NCBI GenBank assembly: GCA_963752935.1
Contig: CAVWAL010000009.1
Location: 372,001 to 436,000, forward strand
DNA: 64,000 nt
DNA from: RI-153 sp963752935
GTDB lineage: Bacteria > Chloroflexota > Anaerolineae > Caldilineales > Caldilineaceae
Reading direction: 5' to 3'
Shown: one piece after another, positions 42,911 through 53,192 of the stretch
Layout of the letters: every line of letters starts with the position of its first letter
How positions within the stretch are numbered: the first letter of the stretch is position 1
The notes under the pieces: generated by a model
What the model saw: the letters and a program-made list of their open reading frames with translations, nothing else
Told to the model about the DNA's origin: nothing
Databases searched by the model: none
Translations under genes and position numbers: made by a program

Positions 42911-42985
42911 AGATGAGGGGATGATGAGATGATGAACTACCGACACCCCATCACCCGTTCACCCCATCATCCCATCATCTCAGTT
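42911..42985. repeat. ATGATG-type palindromic intergenic element, copy D
   Basis: GGGGATGATGAGATGATG (about 42917-42934) faces CATCATCCCATCATCTCA (about 42965-42982) with a loop rich in CCCGTTCACCCC. The loop shares the GTGAACGGG wording of copy A's outer arms on the opposite strand. It lies between the methylase stop and the sialidase-like gene. Confidence 0.7.
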
Positions 42986-43014
42986 CCCTCCCATCACACC
43001 CACAAGGAATCGCC

Positions 43015-44100
43015 ATGCTCCACACCCCCATCCCCATCTTCCGCCAACAAGGACGCTACGCCGGCTGGCCCGCCAATTACGGCATCTGGGCCTGGGATGA
43101 TGAGATCGTCGTCGGCTTTACGGTGGGCTATTACAAGGCCGATGTGCACTTTCATCCCCGCGACAAAGCGCGCCCATTTCAGACGATGCAGGCGCGCAGC
43201 CTGGATGGCGGCGAAACGTGGACAGTACAGCCCATGCCCTGCCACACCCCTGGCGGGCGCGCCCTTTCCGCCGACGAACACATGCTGCCCGAATTGGGCG
43301 TAGGCGCAGTCCTAAACGACGATCCGCCCGTAGCCTGCCCTGGTGACGTGGACTTCACCCATCCCGATTTCGCCGTCCTTTGTGCGCGGTCGGGGCTGAA
43401 GGCAGGCGCACGCTCGTGGTTCTACCTCTCCACCGACCGTTGCCGATCCTGGCAAGGACCCTACACCCTGCCCGATTTCGGACAAACCGGCATTGCCGCG
43501 CGCACCGATGTGATCGTGCTGGGGCCTAAGCGGGCGCTTTTCTTCCTGACGGCGGCCAAGCCCGACGGTGAGGAAGGCCGCGTCTTCTGCGCCGAGACCA
43601 CAGACGGCGGGCGCTCCTTCGTCTTCCGCTCTTGGGTGACGCCTGACCCCGACGGGTACACGATTATGCCGGCCAGTGTACGCCTTCCCAATGGACACAT
43701 TCTGACGGCGGTGCGGTGCAGCGCGAGCAGCGAAACCACGTCGTCGCCGCGCTGTTGGATCGACCTCTACGCCTCCCACGATGAAGGCGCACATTGGCAG
43801 CACCTTTCCCGCCCGGTGCCCGACAGTGGACGAGGAGGAAACCCGCCGGCGCTCGTTATCCTCTGCGACGGCCGGCTCTGTCTCGTCAACGGCTACCGCA
43901 ACCCACCCTATGAAATCCATGCCCGCTTCAGCGCCGACGATGGCCGCACCTGGGGCGCGCCCACCGTCCTGCGCAGCGGCGGCGGCAACCACGACATCGG
44001 CTATCCCCGCGCCGTTCGGCGCAAGGACGGCGCGCTGGTGGTGGTCTACTATTGGAATGAGGAGGCAGAGGGTGAACGGTTTATTGAGGGAGTGGTATAA
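43015..44100 (+). CDS. Sialidase/BNR-repeat family protein
   Basis: The 361-residue product is a six-bladed propeller protein with several Asp-box motifs: SLDGGETW (about 63), STDRCRSW (about 142), TTDGGRSF, SHDEGAHW and SADDGRTW. It has no signal peptide, so it is probably cytoplasmic or its start is different. Asp-box proteins include exo-sialidases and other glycosidases. A catalytic Arg triad was not checked, and the enzymatic role is uncertain. It ends eight bases before mutL, so the two may share a transcript. Confidence 0.75.
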   Translation: MLHTPIPIFRQQGRYAGWPANYGIWAWDDEIVVGFTVGYYKADVHFHPRDKARPFQTMQARSLDGGETWTVQPMPCHTPGGRALSADEHMLPELGVGAVLNDDPPVACPGDVDFTHPDFAVLCARSGLKAGARSWFYLSTDRCRSWQGPYTLPDFGQTGIAARTDVIVLGPKRALFFLTAAKPDGEEGRVFCAETTDGGRSFVFRSWVTPDPDGYTIMPASVRLPNGHILTAVRCSASSETTSSPRCWIDLYASHDEGAHWQHLSRPVPDSGRGGNPPALVILCDGRLCLVNGYRNPPYEIHARFSADDGRTWGAPTVLRSGGGNHDIGYPRAVRRKDGALVVVYYWNEEAEGERFIEGVV

Positions 44101-44108
44101 TCTACCCC

Positions 44109-46082
44109 ATGACTACGACCATTCAACGTTTAGCGCCGGATGTGGCCGCCAAGATCGCTGCAGGCGAGGTGGTGGAACGGCCGGCCAATGCCGCCAAGGA
44201 ACTGATCGAGAATAGCATCGACGCCGGCGCCACCGAGATCCGAGTAGAGATCAAAGAGGGCGGACAGCGACTGCTGCGTGTGATCGACAACGGCAGCGGC
44301 ATCCCCAGCCAAGAAATCGGGCTGGCGCTGGAACGCCACGCCACCAGCAAAGTGCGCCAGGTGGAGGATCTGGAACATGTGCTCACATTCGGCTTCCGCG
44401 GTGAAGCGCTCTACAGCATTGCCGCTGTCAGCCACTTGACGTTGAGCAGTCGTCACACAACAGAAGAGTTCGGCAGCCAGTTGTACACCGAAGGCGGCAT
44501 CATTGTCAGCCAGAGCAGCGCCGGCCTGCCTGTGGGCACCATCGTTCATGTGGAACACCTCTTTTACAACGTCCCCGCGCGCAAGAAGTATCTGCGCCAA
44601 CCTGGCACCGAAGCCGGACACATCCGCACCATGATCCAACGGGCGGCCCTTGTCCACCCGGATCGGCGGTTTAGCCTCATGGTGGACGGACGCATGGTCT
44701 TCCGATCGACTGGTGGCGGTGATCCATTGGAAGTGCTGGCCAAGATCTACACGTTGGACGAAGCACGTCAGATGATCCCGGTGGGCAAAAGTAAAGGCGA
44801 CGCCTTCGCACGCGTGCAGGACGATCTGCCCGAGGAGGTCGACTTCATGGGGGTCGACACGACGGAGTTGGTCGAGACGGTGAAGGCGCTGCATCCATCC
44901 GCCGTGACGGTATCGGGCTATGTCAGTTTGCCCACCTTGACCCGCGCCAACCGCTCGTACATCGATCTCTTTGTCAATCGTCGCCCTATCGAAGATCGCA
45001 CGCTGGCCCATGCCGTGGTGCAGGCCTACCACACCTTGTTGCCGGTCGGACGCTATCCACTGGCGGCGATCTTTATCGAAGTGCCGCCAGAGCATCTCGA
45101 CGTCAATGTTCATCCGCGCAAGGCGGAAGTGCGATTTTTACAGCCGCGCACAATTTTTTCTGAAGTGCAGCGCGTGCTGCGCCGGGCGGTCGTGGAGAAC
45201 GCCAACGTGCCCGATCTGAATTTGAGCGGTTCATCCACGAACAGCGCGACAGGGTTGCCCAACGCGGCGTGGACACCGCGCCAGCCGCTGACCATCGCCC
45301 CCCAGGACGAGAAAGAACCGCAGCAAACCCTGGAACTCTACGTGCCGCCACCATCCACGCCGCGCCCCAACTTGGACGATCTGCCGGCGCAGCATCCTGC
45401 GCCCAACACATGGGATCGAGCGCCGGAAGCCGCGCCCGACTTTGCGCCAAAAGTGGATCGATCACCCGCCCCAGAGGCGCCGCCGCCGCCGCCGGCGACG
45501 AGTCAGTTGCCGCCGCTGCGCGTGGTCGGCCAGGTGGGTGCGATGTATGTGGTAGCCGAAGGGCCGGAAGGGGTGTACCTGATCGATCAACATGCTGCGC
45601 ACGAGCGGATCATGTACGAACGGTTTATGGCCCAACGATCCACCGGCAGCATCCCACGGCAGGGACTGTTGGAGCCGTTGACGCTCCACATAGGGGACGT
45701 GCGCGCCGGGCTGGTCGCCGATCATCTGGAAGAGTTGAGTGCGGCCGGCTTCGACATTGAGCCGTTTGGCGGCGACACCTTTCTGGTGCGCGCCGTGCCC
45801 AGCGCCCTATCGGAACAGGACGCGCATCGCGTCCTCGATGAAATCTTGCAGGGCATCGTCAACGAGCGCAACATGGTGGGCGAGGAATTAGAGGCTCAGT
45901 TGGTGAAAATGGTGTGCAAGCGCGCTTCGATCAAGGCCGGGCAAGTGTTGAGCGACATCGAGATGAAGGAACTCATCCGCCAACTGGAAGAGTGTCAGTC
46001 CCCGCGCACCTGCCCGCATGGCCGCCCAACCATGATCCAGCTTTCGTCGAACGAATTGGAAAAGGCATTCAAACGCATCTAG
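44109..46082 (+). CDS. mutL: DNA mismatch repair protein MutL
   Basis: The 657-residue product has the GHKL ATPase core (ERPANAAKELIENSIDAGATEI and DNGSGIP, then GFRGEALYSIAAV) in the first 120 residues. A transducer domain follows (RPIEDRTLAHAVVQAYHTLLP, VHPRKAEVRF), then a Pro-rich linker (about 375-475) and the C-terminal dimerisation domain. The endonuclease motif DQHAAHERIMYE fits DQHA(X)2E(X)4E, so this MutL probably nicks DNA, as in bacteria lacking MutH. The C-terminal CPHGRPT also belongs to the metal site. No mutS lies in the window. The start at 44109 fits the family N-terminus. Confidence 0.97.
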   Translation: MTTTIQRLAPDVAAKIAAGEVVERPANAAKELIENSIDAGATEIRVEIKEGGQRLLRVIDNGSGIPSQEIGLALERHATSKVRQVEDLEHVLTFGFRGEALYSIAAVSHLTLSSRHTTEEFGSQLYTEGGIIVSQSSAGLPVGTIVHVEHLFYNVPARKKYLRQPGTEAGHIRTMIQRAALVHPDRRFSLMVDGRMVFRSTGGGDPLEVLAKIYTLDEARQMIPVGKSKGDAFARVQDDLPEEVDFMGVDTTELVETVKALHPSAVTVSGYVSLPTLTRANRSYIDLFVNRRPIEDRTLAHAVVQAYHTLLPVGRYPLAAIFIEVPPEHLDVNVHPRKAEVRFLQPRTIFSEVQRVLRRAVVENANVPDLNLSGSSTNSATGLPNAAWTPRQPLTIAPQDEKEPQQTLELYVPPPSTPRPNLDDLPAQHPAPNTWDRAPEAAPDFAPKVDRSPAPEAPPPPPATSQLPPLRVVGQVGAMYVVAEGPEGVYLIDQHAAHERIMYERFMAQRSTGSIPRQGLLEPLTLHIGDVRAGLVADHLEELSAAGFDIEPFGGDTFLVRAVPSALSEQDAHRVLDEILQGIVNERNMVGEELEAQLVKMVCKRASIKAGQVLSDIEMKELIRQLEECQSPRTCPHGRPTMIQLSSNELEKAFKRI

Positions 46083-46156
46083 ACGATGGCGGCGCAAACC
46101 GCACGGCGACCCTCTGTTTGTGTCCTATTCTGCATTCAAATTCACCTCCTCTCGCT

Positions 46157-46185
46157 TTGGCTCAAACATCGGCCTATGCTATACT
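46157..46185 (+). promoter_or_regulatory. Candidate promoter of tig
   Basis: TTGGCT (46157-46162) and TATACT (46180-46185) are separated by 17 bases. The leader to the ATG at 46330 is about 140 bases. GAGAGGTGAGAAGAG provides the ribosome binding site. Confidence 0.5.
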
Positions 46186-46329
46186 ACACGATAGCGCGGT
46201 TGCGGCGTCGGACGAGCTTGTTCAGGTGGTCGACGCCGCACCTAATTTTGTCAGCAATCAACGGGTGCGTCCCATGGCTGCGATCAGTGGGAAGCCGACG
46301 GCGGACGCCGAGAGAGGTGAGAAGAGCAG

Positions 46330-47906
46330 ATGTCGCTGAATATTTCAGTAGAACCAAAAGAGAACCGCCAGTTGGCCATGACCATTGAGGTGGATCAGCC
46401 CCGCGTCGACCAAGAACTACGCAAAGCAGCGCGCAAAGTGGCGGGCCAACTTCGCATTCCTGGTTTCCGCCAAGGACGCGCACCGTATCATATTGTGGTG
46501 CGTCATGTCGGCGTAGGCGCCCTGTTCGAGGAATTTGTCGACGATCTCGGTCAGGAAGTTTACCGCGAAGCCATTGAACAACAGGATATCGAACCCTACG
46601 CCATTGCTTCGCTGGACAATGTCGAACTCGAACCGCTGCGGTACACGCTGACGATCCCACTGGCGCCGGAAGTAAAACTGGGGGATTATCGAAGCCTGCG
46701 TGTGGATGAACCCTCGCCCGAGATTGACGAGAGTATCGTTCAGGAACGCATCGACGAGGTGTTGGAACGCCAAGCCACGTATCAAAACGTGGAGCGGCCC
46801 AGCCAGTACGGCGATCTGCTCACGCTGGACGTGCGCGCCGTGGTTTTGGACGAGGAAGGCAACGAAACCGATACCGTCGTCCTGGATGAGACCGATTGGG
46901 ATGTCACCCCCGATGAAGACAACCCTATGGAACCGGCCGGGTTCGACGAAGAGTTGCTCGGCATTTCTGCCGACGAAGAGAAGACCTTCGATATTGCCTG
47001 GCCCGAGGATAGCCCCAGCATGTACTCGGGCAACAACGTACGCTTTCATGTCAAAGTTCACGGTATCCAGGCCTATGCCAAGCCCGAGTTGACCGACGAA
47101 ATTGCTCAGGAAATCGGCGAGTATGAAAGCGCAGATGAGTTTGTTCAGAGTGTGCGCGATTCGGTGCTCGAAGAACAGGCACAAGAAATCGAAGGCGAGT
47201 ACCTGGACACAGTCCTCGAACAATTGGTTGAAATGAGCGAGCTGGACTATCCCCCAGCCGCCATCGAGCTGCAGATCGATCAGATGATCCGCAACACCGA
47301 TATGCAGTTGCGCCAGATGGGTCTGCAAGGCATGGAACACTACCTGCAACTGATCGGCCAATCGATTGAGCAGTATCGAGAAAGCCAGCGTGCACAGGCT
47401 GAAAAGAATCTACAGCGTGGACTGGTTCTCGAAGAGATAGCCGAGGCTGAAAAAGTCAAGGTGACCGAGGATGAATTTGATGCCCGCTTAATCGATATCT
47501 TTGGGCCGGTCAAAGAAGACGCCAGCGAAGAAGAGCAAGAGTCGCGACGCAGCATGGACGAGATGATGCGGCAAGAAGGCAATCGCGGCATGATCGACGA
47601 ACAGATCATCAGCGAGAAGACGATTCAGCTTGTGTTGGCGATTGCACACGGCGAAGAGATCCCCGAGCCGGGCGAAGAAGAAACGGATGAAGAATCCGCA
47701 GCAGCCGCAGACACTGAAGCGCCCGCCGACACCGAAGCAGCACCGCCGACGCTGAAGCAACCGCCGACGCTGAAGCAGCGCCAGCCGACGCTGAAGCAGC
47801 GTCGGGTGAAGAGGAAGCGACGCTGGCTGAGAACGCCGACGCAAGTGAAGAATCAACCGAACAGACTGCAACAGAGGGCGCGGAAAACGAAGAGAAGGCA
47901 TCCTAG
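46330..47906 (+). CDS. tig: Trigger factor, ribosome-associated prolyl isomerase (frameshifted acidic tail)
   Basis: The intact product is about 525 residues. It has the ribosome-binding N-domain (IPGFRQGRAPYHIVVRHVG, a variant of the GFRxGxxP ribosome-contact motif), a PPIase-like domain (about 160-250, YGDLLTLDVRAVV and ELLGISADEEKTFDI) and helical C-terminal arms (about 255-440). The main frame then changes from acidic EEETDEESAAAADTEAPADTEA to basic TLKQPPTLKQRQPTLKQRR and runs on to 47958. Inserting one base at about 47741-47745 instead gives ADAEATADAEAAPADAEAA and an acidic end EKAS with a stop at 47906, which fits the composition and total length. The chaperone core is unaffected. It precedes clpP and clpX, the usual order. 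Confidence 0.92.
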
Positions 47907-47983
47907 CGCGATCTGTGCCGGTCGGATGCATGCTAATATAATGCAAACGTCGCAATAGGGCGATTCATACAGTCATACGCTAC

Positions 47984-48015
47984 ACTGCTCTCTATTGTAA
48001 TTGATAGAGAGCAGT
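47984..48015 (+). terminator. Hairpin between tig and clpP
   Basis: ACTGCTCTCTA (47984-47994) pairs perfectly with TAGAGAGCAGT (48005-48015) around TTGTAATTGA; TGTACTTT follows. It may attenuate or terminate transcription between trigger factor and clpP. Confidence 0.65.
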
Positions 48016-48128
48016 TGTACTTTAAAGAGCAGTTCTTTGTCGCCCAGCCGGATCAGTTTATCCACTACAGCGGTGAACGGCACTTTCTCTTCCCTTCACG
48101 CATTTATCAGGAAATGGAGAGGATCCTA

Positions 48129-48854
48129 ATGAATCCTAGTTTTGTAAGCCCGACCAACGTCATTCCCATGGTGATCGAAAACACAGGCCGCGGCGAACGT
48201 GCGTTTGACATCTATAGCCTCCTGCTTAAGGAGCGGATCATTTTCTTGGGCACGCCCATCAACGATCAGGTCGCCAACTTGATCGTGGCGCAGTTGCTCT
48301 ACTTAAACTCAGAAGATCCGAATTCGCCGATCCAGATGTTCATCAACAGCCCGGGCGGTGTGATCTATTCGGGTTTGGCGATTTACGACACCATGCAGAT
48401 GATCGATGCACCGGTACATACCTTTGCCGTCGGTGTCACGGCCAGCATGGGCACCGTTCTGTTGGGGGCGGGCGCCAAGGGCAAACGCTTTGCCCTGCCC
48501 CATGCCACAATCCACATGCACCCGGCGGGCGGTGGCGCGCGCGGGTATACCGAAGATGTGCGTATCGCCTTCCGCGAACAGGAACGTCTACAAACGCAGC
48601 TCTTCTACCTGGTGGGCAAACACACCGGCCACGACTGGAAGAAAATCGAGGAAACATTTACGCGCGACCGCTATATGCAAGCCCTCGAAGCCAAGGAATT
48701 TGGACTCGTCGACGAAGTTCTCGGCGACACGTCTGATATTGTGCAAGTTGTCGATGGCCAGGTGCAGATTCCTTCGAACAACGGCAGTGGCAAAGCGAAA
48801 CAGATTGAGGATCAAAGCGCCAAGCAAGAAAACAAGGAAGAAAACGCTGAGTAG
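48129..48854 (+). CDS. clpP: ATP-dependent Clp protease proteolytic subunit
   Basis: The 241-residue product is the barrel-forming serine protease subunit. The catalytic triad is present: Ser in VTASMGTVLLGAG, His in ATIHMHPAGGG, and Asp in TRDRYMQALEAKEFGLVDEV. SPTNVIPMVIENTGRGERAFDIYSLLLKERIIFLG is the normal start after a short propeptide. I chose the ATG at 48129, with GGAGAGGA five bases upstream; an ATG five codons earlier is possible. The C-terminus has a polar extension (about 25 residues, Lys/Glu/Gln-rich) beyond the usual end. It lies 347 bases before clpX. Confidence 0.97.
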   Translation: MNPSFVSPTNVIPMVIENTGRGERAFDIYSLLLKERIIFLGTPINDQVANLIVAQLLYLNSEDPNSPIQMFINSPGGVIYSGLAIYDTMQMIDAPVHTFAVGVTASMGTVLLGAGAKGKRFALPHATIHMHPAGGGARGYTEDVRIAFREQERLQTQLFYLVGKHTGHDWKKIEETFTRDRYMQALEAKEFGLVDEVLGDTSDIVQVVDGQVQIPSNNGSGKAKQIEDQSAKQENKEENAE

Positions 48855-48911
48855 TAACGCCGGCGTCTCTCCTTCTTGTCTGCCTTTCGCAGGTTAAAAC
48901 CAACAGCAGAT

Positions 48912-48970
48912 CGAAACGAAAGCGTGGGCAGTGTTGGGATCGTAGCGCAACTGCCTACGCTTTTCGTTCG
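48912..48970 (+). terminator. Hairpin terminator after clpP
   Basis: CGAAACGAAAGCGTGGGCAGT (48912-48932) pairs with the sequence at 48950-48970 with one bulge on each side and one G-T mismatch, around a 17-base loop. No strong T-run follows on the plus strand. It could act in both directions. Confidence 0.65.
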
Positions 48971-49088
48971 TCGCCCTTCAGCTTCAGGTGCAGTGCACCT
49001 GAATGATTCTTTTCGTTTTGAAATTGGGGTGACGCGACGATTCGTCGACAATTCTGTTAAAAGTGCGTGATCTTACGTAGGTTAGTGA

Positions 49089-49117
49089 TTTTGATTTCGC
49101 CTACTTTTCTGTACAAT
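49089..49117 (+). promoter_or_regulatory. Candidate promoter of clpX
   Basis: TACAAT at 49112-49117 is a good -10 box, with TTTTGA about 17 bases upstream as a weak -35 box. The leader to the ATG at 49202 is about 80 bases, with GTGGGAAG as ribosome binding site. Confidence 0.5.
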
Positions 49118-49201
49118 AGAGACAATCGAGTAGTTTACAACGCAGCAGGCTTGCTACGGTATCAAAAGTGCAAAGCCTCAGAGTAACCCAAGAGTGGGAA
49201 G

Positions 49202-50623
<1,422 letters not shown>

Positions 50624-50684
50624 GCGTCGGTGGATGCGCTCTAGGATGGGGGCGGTTGGTCGGCAACCCAACAAAATGAAGATG

Positions 50685-50719
50685 AAGGGGTCGGCTCTGA
50701 TAGAGCCGACCCCTTTTTG
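50685..50719 (+). terminator. Rho-independent terminator after clpX
   Basis: AAGGGGTCGGCTCT (50685-50698) pairs perfectly with 50702-50715 around a three-base loop, followed directly by TTTTTGA. The A-rich 5' side means it could also work for the convergent minus-strand gene. Confidence 0.92.
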
Positions 50720-50756
50720 ATCTCTCAACACTCAACACGTTCTGTCTGATCCTTGA

Positions 50757-51374
50757 TCACGTGATCGAGGGTGTCTGCCGCAAGTACTGCGGGGAAACCA
50801 GCTCTTGCAGGGCAAAGGCGGCCACATCGGCACGCGAGACCATGCCGGCGCCGATAGATCGATCGAGACCGGCTTTGTAATTTCCGCTGGCGGGTTCGTT
50901 GTTGAGGCCGCCAGGTCGAATGATTGTCCAATCCAGGTGGCTGCGTTGAACCAGTGCTTCCTGGGCCTCTTTGTCTTCCATCGCTTTGCGGAGCACTGTT
51001 TTCATGAGCATTTTGAACGCAAAGGGAACTTGATCCTTGCTGTCGCCAACGCCCAACGAGGAAATCACCACCAGCCGCCTCACGGCGTGGGCCTCCATCG
51101 CCCTGATGATTTCGGCTGTCCCTTTAGAGACGACCAGATCCGGGTTGTTGGCTGTGTTGCCCAATGTACACAGGACGGCGTCACAGCCTTCCACCGTTTT
51201 GGCGACGGAGGCTGCATCTAGCACATTCCCGGCAACCACAGACAACCTTGCGTCCTCAATGTCTAGCCTGGCCGGATCACGCGCCAGGGCTGTCAGCGCA
51301 TGACCTGCCGCCAGGGCTTGTGTTACAAACGCTCGTCCTACCCCGCCGGTGGCACCAAATACTGCAATTTTCAC
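50757..51374 (-). CDS. NAD(P)H-binding atypical SDR protein
   Basis: The 205-residue product has the dinucleotide motif GATGGVGRAFV at residues 8-18 and VVAGNVLDAASV, followed by RRLVVISSLGVGDSKDQVPF and WTIIRPGGLNNEPASG, the pattern of NmrA/NAD(P)-binding PF13460 proteins. The classical YxxxK catalytic pair is absent, so it may sense redox state or act as an unusual reductase. It is alone on the minus strand and convergent with clpX. Confidence 0.9.
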   Translation of the reverse strand: MKIAVFGATGGVGRAFVTQALAAGHALTALARDPARLDIEDARLSVVAGNVLDAASVAKTVEGCDAVLCTLGNTANNPDLVVSKGTAEIIRAMEAHAVRRLVVISSLGVGDSKDQVPFAFKMLMKTVLRKAMEDKEAQEALVQRSHLDWTIIRPGGLNNEPASGNYKAGLDRSIGAGMVSRADVAAFALQELVSPQYLRQTPSIT

Positions 51375-51420
51375 AATCTCCTCCTGTTACGCGCTGGGTT
51401 GCCTGCCGATTTGTTGTTCG

Positions 51421-51795
51421 CTATCCAATCAATGCAATCGTCGCATAGCTTGCCACTAGAATAGCTGCGTAGACGGCGAAAATCTGTAAGCAACGTGCGA
51501 TCAAACGCCGACGTTGGGCACTTCGGCGCAGAACTGTCTCCATGTACATGATCCACATCAGCCAGAGCGCACCGTTGACGAGCAATGACGCGCGGCTGAT
51601 CCCCACCAGGGTTGCCGCCGTCCACCCGATAGGGCGGGGCAGATCGCCCTGGATCCACAGGGTAAAGAAGACGATCACTGTGGCGTGGAACTGCCAGGCC
51701 ACCCATGCACCCAGCGCGCACAGGAATATCCAAAGCAGATAGACGGCGAGCGTTTGGCCCACGGTCAGCGCGTTGGCAGAAGCGCGCCGCATCAA
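51421..51795 (-). CDS. Small membrane protein of unknown function
   Basis: The 124-residue product has about four hydrophobic helices (residues 12-30, 37-50, 59-80 and 100-122 approximately) and basic loops (RRSAQRRRLIARC). I do not recognise the family. Its start overlaps the HtrA stop by four bases (ATGA), so it is translationally coupled to that protease and may act with it at the membrane. Confidence 0.7.
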   Translation of the reverse strand: MMRRASANALTVGQTLAVYLLWIFLCALGAWVAWQFHATVIVFFTLWIQGDLPRPIGWTAATLVGISRASLLVNGALWLMWIMYMETVLRRSAQRRRLIARCLQIFAVYAAILVASYATIALIG

Positions 51796-53018
51796 CGCGG
51801 CTCCTCGGCCAATTCAACCGAGACATCAAACGGCTGGTCATCCCGTATGAGCGACACGGTCACCGTATCGCCGACACGATAGCGATTTTCGAGCAAGAGT
51901 TGCAAGCCTTCTACACTGACAATTTGCTCGCCGTTCACCGCGGTCAAGATGTCACCGCCCAGGTAGATGCGGCGATTGCCCATGGTAGCCTCGCGTTGAG
52001 CGCCGCGCACGTCGACAAGCGCCAGCGGGCTGCCGTCGTACAGTTGCACCAGGAGCAGTCCGGACTCCACGGGCAGGTCGATCGCCTCGGCCAGCCCCGG
52101 CGTGATGGCGTAGGCGTAGCGAATGCCCAGATAGGGGTGCCGGTAGTAACCAAGTTCCAGCAGTTCGGGCACGATGCGCAGAATCGTCTCGCTGGGAATG
52201 GCAAATCCGACGCCGGCACTCGTCCCTGTGGGGCTAAAGATGGCGGAGTTGATGCCGATGACGCGTCCCGCGCTGTCGAGGAGAGGGCCGCCCGAGTTGC
52301 CGCGATTGATGGCAGCATCGGTTTGGATGATACCGCTGATGGTGCGTCCGTTGTCCAGCTCCAGCGTTCTATTCAAGGCGCTGATCACACCGGTGGTGAG
52401 GGTGCGGCCAAACTGCCCAAACGGGTTGCCGATAGCCACAGCCCGTTGCCCCACTTGCACCGCAGCAGAATCGCCAAATTCCACGGGCACGATCAGTTCG
52501 GCGGGCGCATCGATCTTGAGGACGGCAATGTCGTTGCGGGGATCGACGCCCACGACGCTGGCCGAGAAGATCTGATCTTCGCCGACAGTCACTTCGATGG
52601 TATCCGCCCCCTCCACCACATGATAATTGGTGAGGACGTGTCCCTGCTCATCGATGATAAACCCTGATCCTGCGCCTTCTTCGGGGTAGATGTCGAAGAA
52701 GAAATTTCGGCGCAGCACCTGCGTGGTGATATTGACCACAGAGGGTGAGACACGCTGATAGACGTCCATTGTGCGTCGTTCAGCGATGTCGCGTCCCAGG
52801 GCGTCGATGACGGCGACGCCCTCATCGGTCACCACCTCGACGACGGGTGTGGGCGGGAGGGCGGTGGCGACGGGGGTGGGTGTGGGCCTCGGTTCGGCAG
52901 CCCTAAACAGATCGGTCAAACCGTCCCCAGAGCAGCCTGCGGCCAGGAAGAGTAAAATCAGAAGAACAAGGTGGATAGATCTGGTAGGAAACTTCAAATC
53001 GGGCATAGTGAGGGCCAT
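51792..53018 (-). CDS. HtrA/DegP-like serine protease lipoprotein
   Basis: The 408-residue product starts with a lipoprotein signal ending LAAGC (about residues 25-30), then a Pro/Thr-rich linker. The trypsin domain has all three catalytic residues: His in LTNYHVVEG, Asp in DPRNDIAVLKI and Ser in RGNSGGPLL. A single PDZ domain follows (about 305-400, with GGDILTAVNGEQIVSVEGLQLLL). It should degrade damaged envelope proteins. I start at the ATG 53018, where the signal peptide begins; the frame is open further upstream but codes no signal-like sequence. Confidence 0.93.
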   Translation of the reverse strand: MALTMPDLKFPTRSIHLVLLILLFLAAGCSGDGLTDLFRAAEPRPTPTPVATALPPTPVVEVVTDEGVAVIDALGRDIAERRTMDVYQRVSPSVVNITTQVLRRNFFFDIYPEEGAGSGFIIDEQGHVLTNYHVVEGADTIEVTVGEDQIFSASVVGVDPRNDIAVLKIDAPAELIVPVEFGDSAAVQVGQRAVAIGNPFGQFGRTLTTGVISALNRTLELDNGRTISGIIQTDAAINRGNSGGPLLDSAGRVIGINSAIFSPTGTSAGVGFAIPSETILRIVPELLELGYYRHPYLGIRYAYAITPGLAEAIDLPVESGLLLVQLYDGSPLALVDVRGAQREATMGNRRIYLGGDILTAVNGEQIVSVEGLQLLLENRYRVGDTVTVSLIRDDQPFDVSVELAEEPR

Positions 53019-53192
53019 TTCTTGAGAGTAAGGGAGACACGATCCAGCCCTATGGTAGACCCGATCCTTTGCGTGAATCAAGTTTCGGGTGCGCAGCGTG
53101 AAGTCCCCGGCACTTTCCCCTCCACCCTGAGATACACCTGCAGGCAGCGAGCGGATCATCAGGGTGGGTAAAGTTCAATTTGCCCACAGGGA

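Larger units (their letters stand above)
48855..49201. other. 347-bp gap between clpP and clpX
   Basis: It holds the clpP terminator hairpin (48912-48970) and the clpX promoter (-10 at 49112-49117). The separate promoter and terminator suggest that clpX is transcribed independently of clpP. No gene is supported. Confidence 0.6.
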
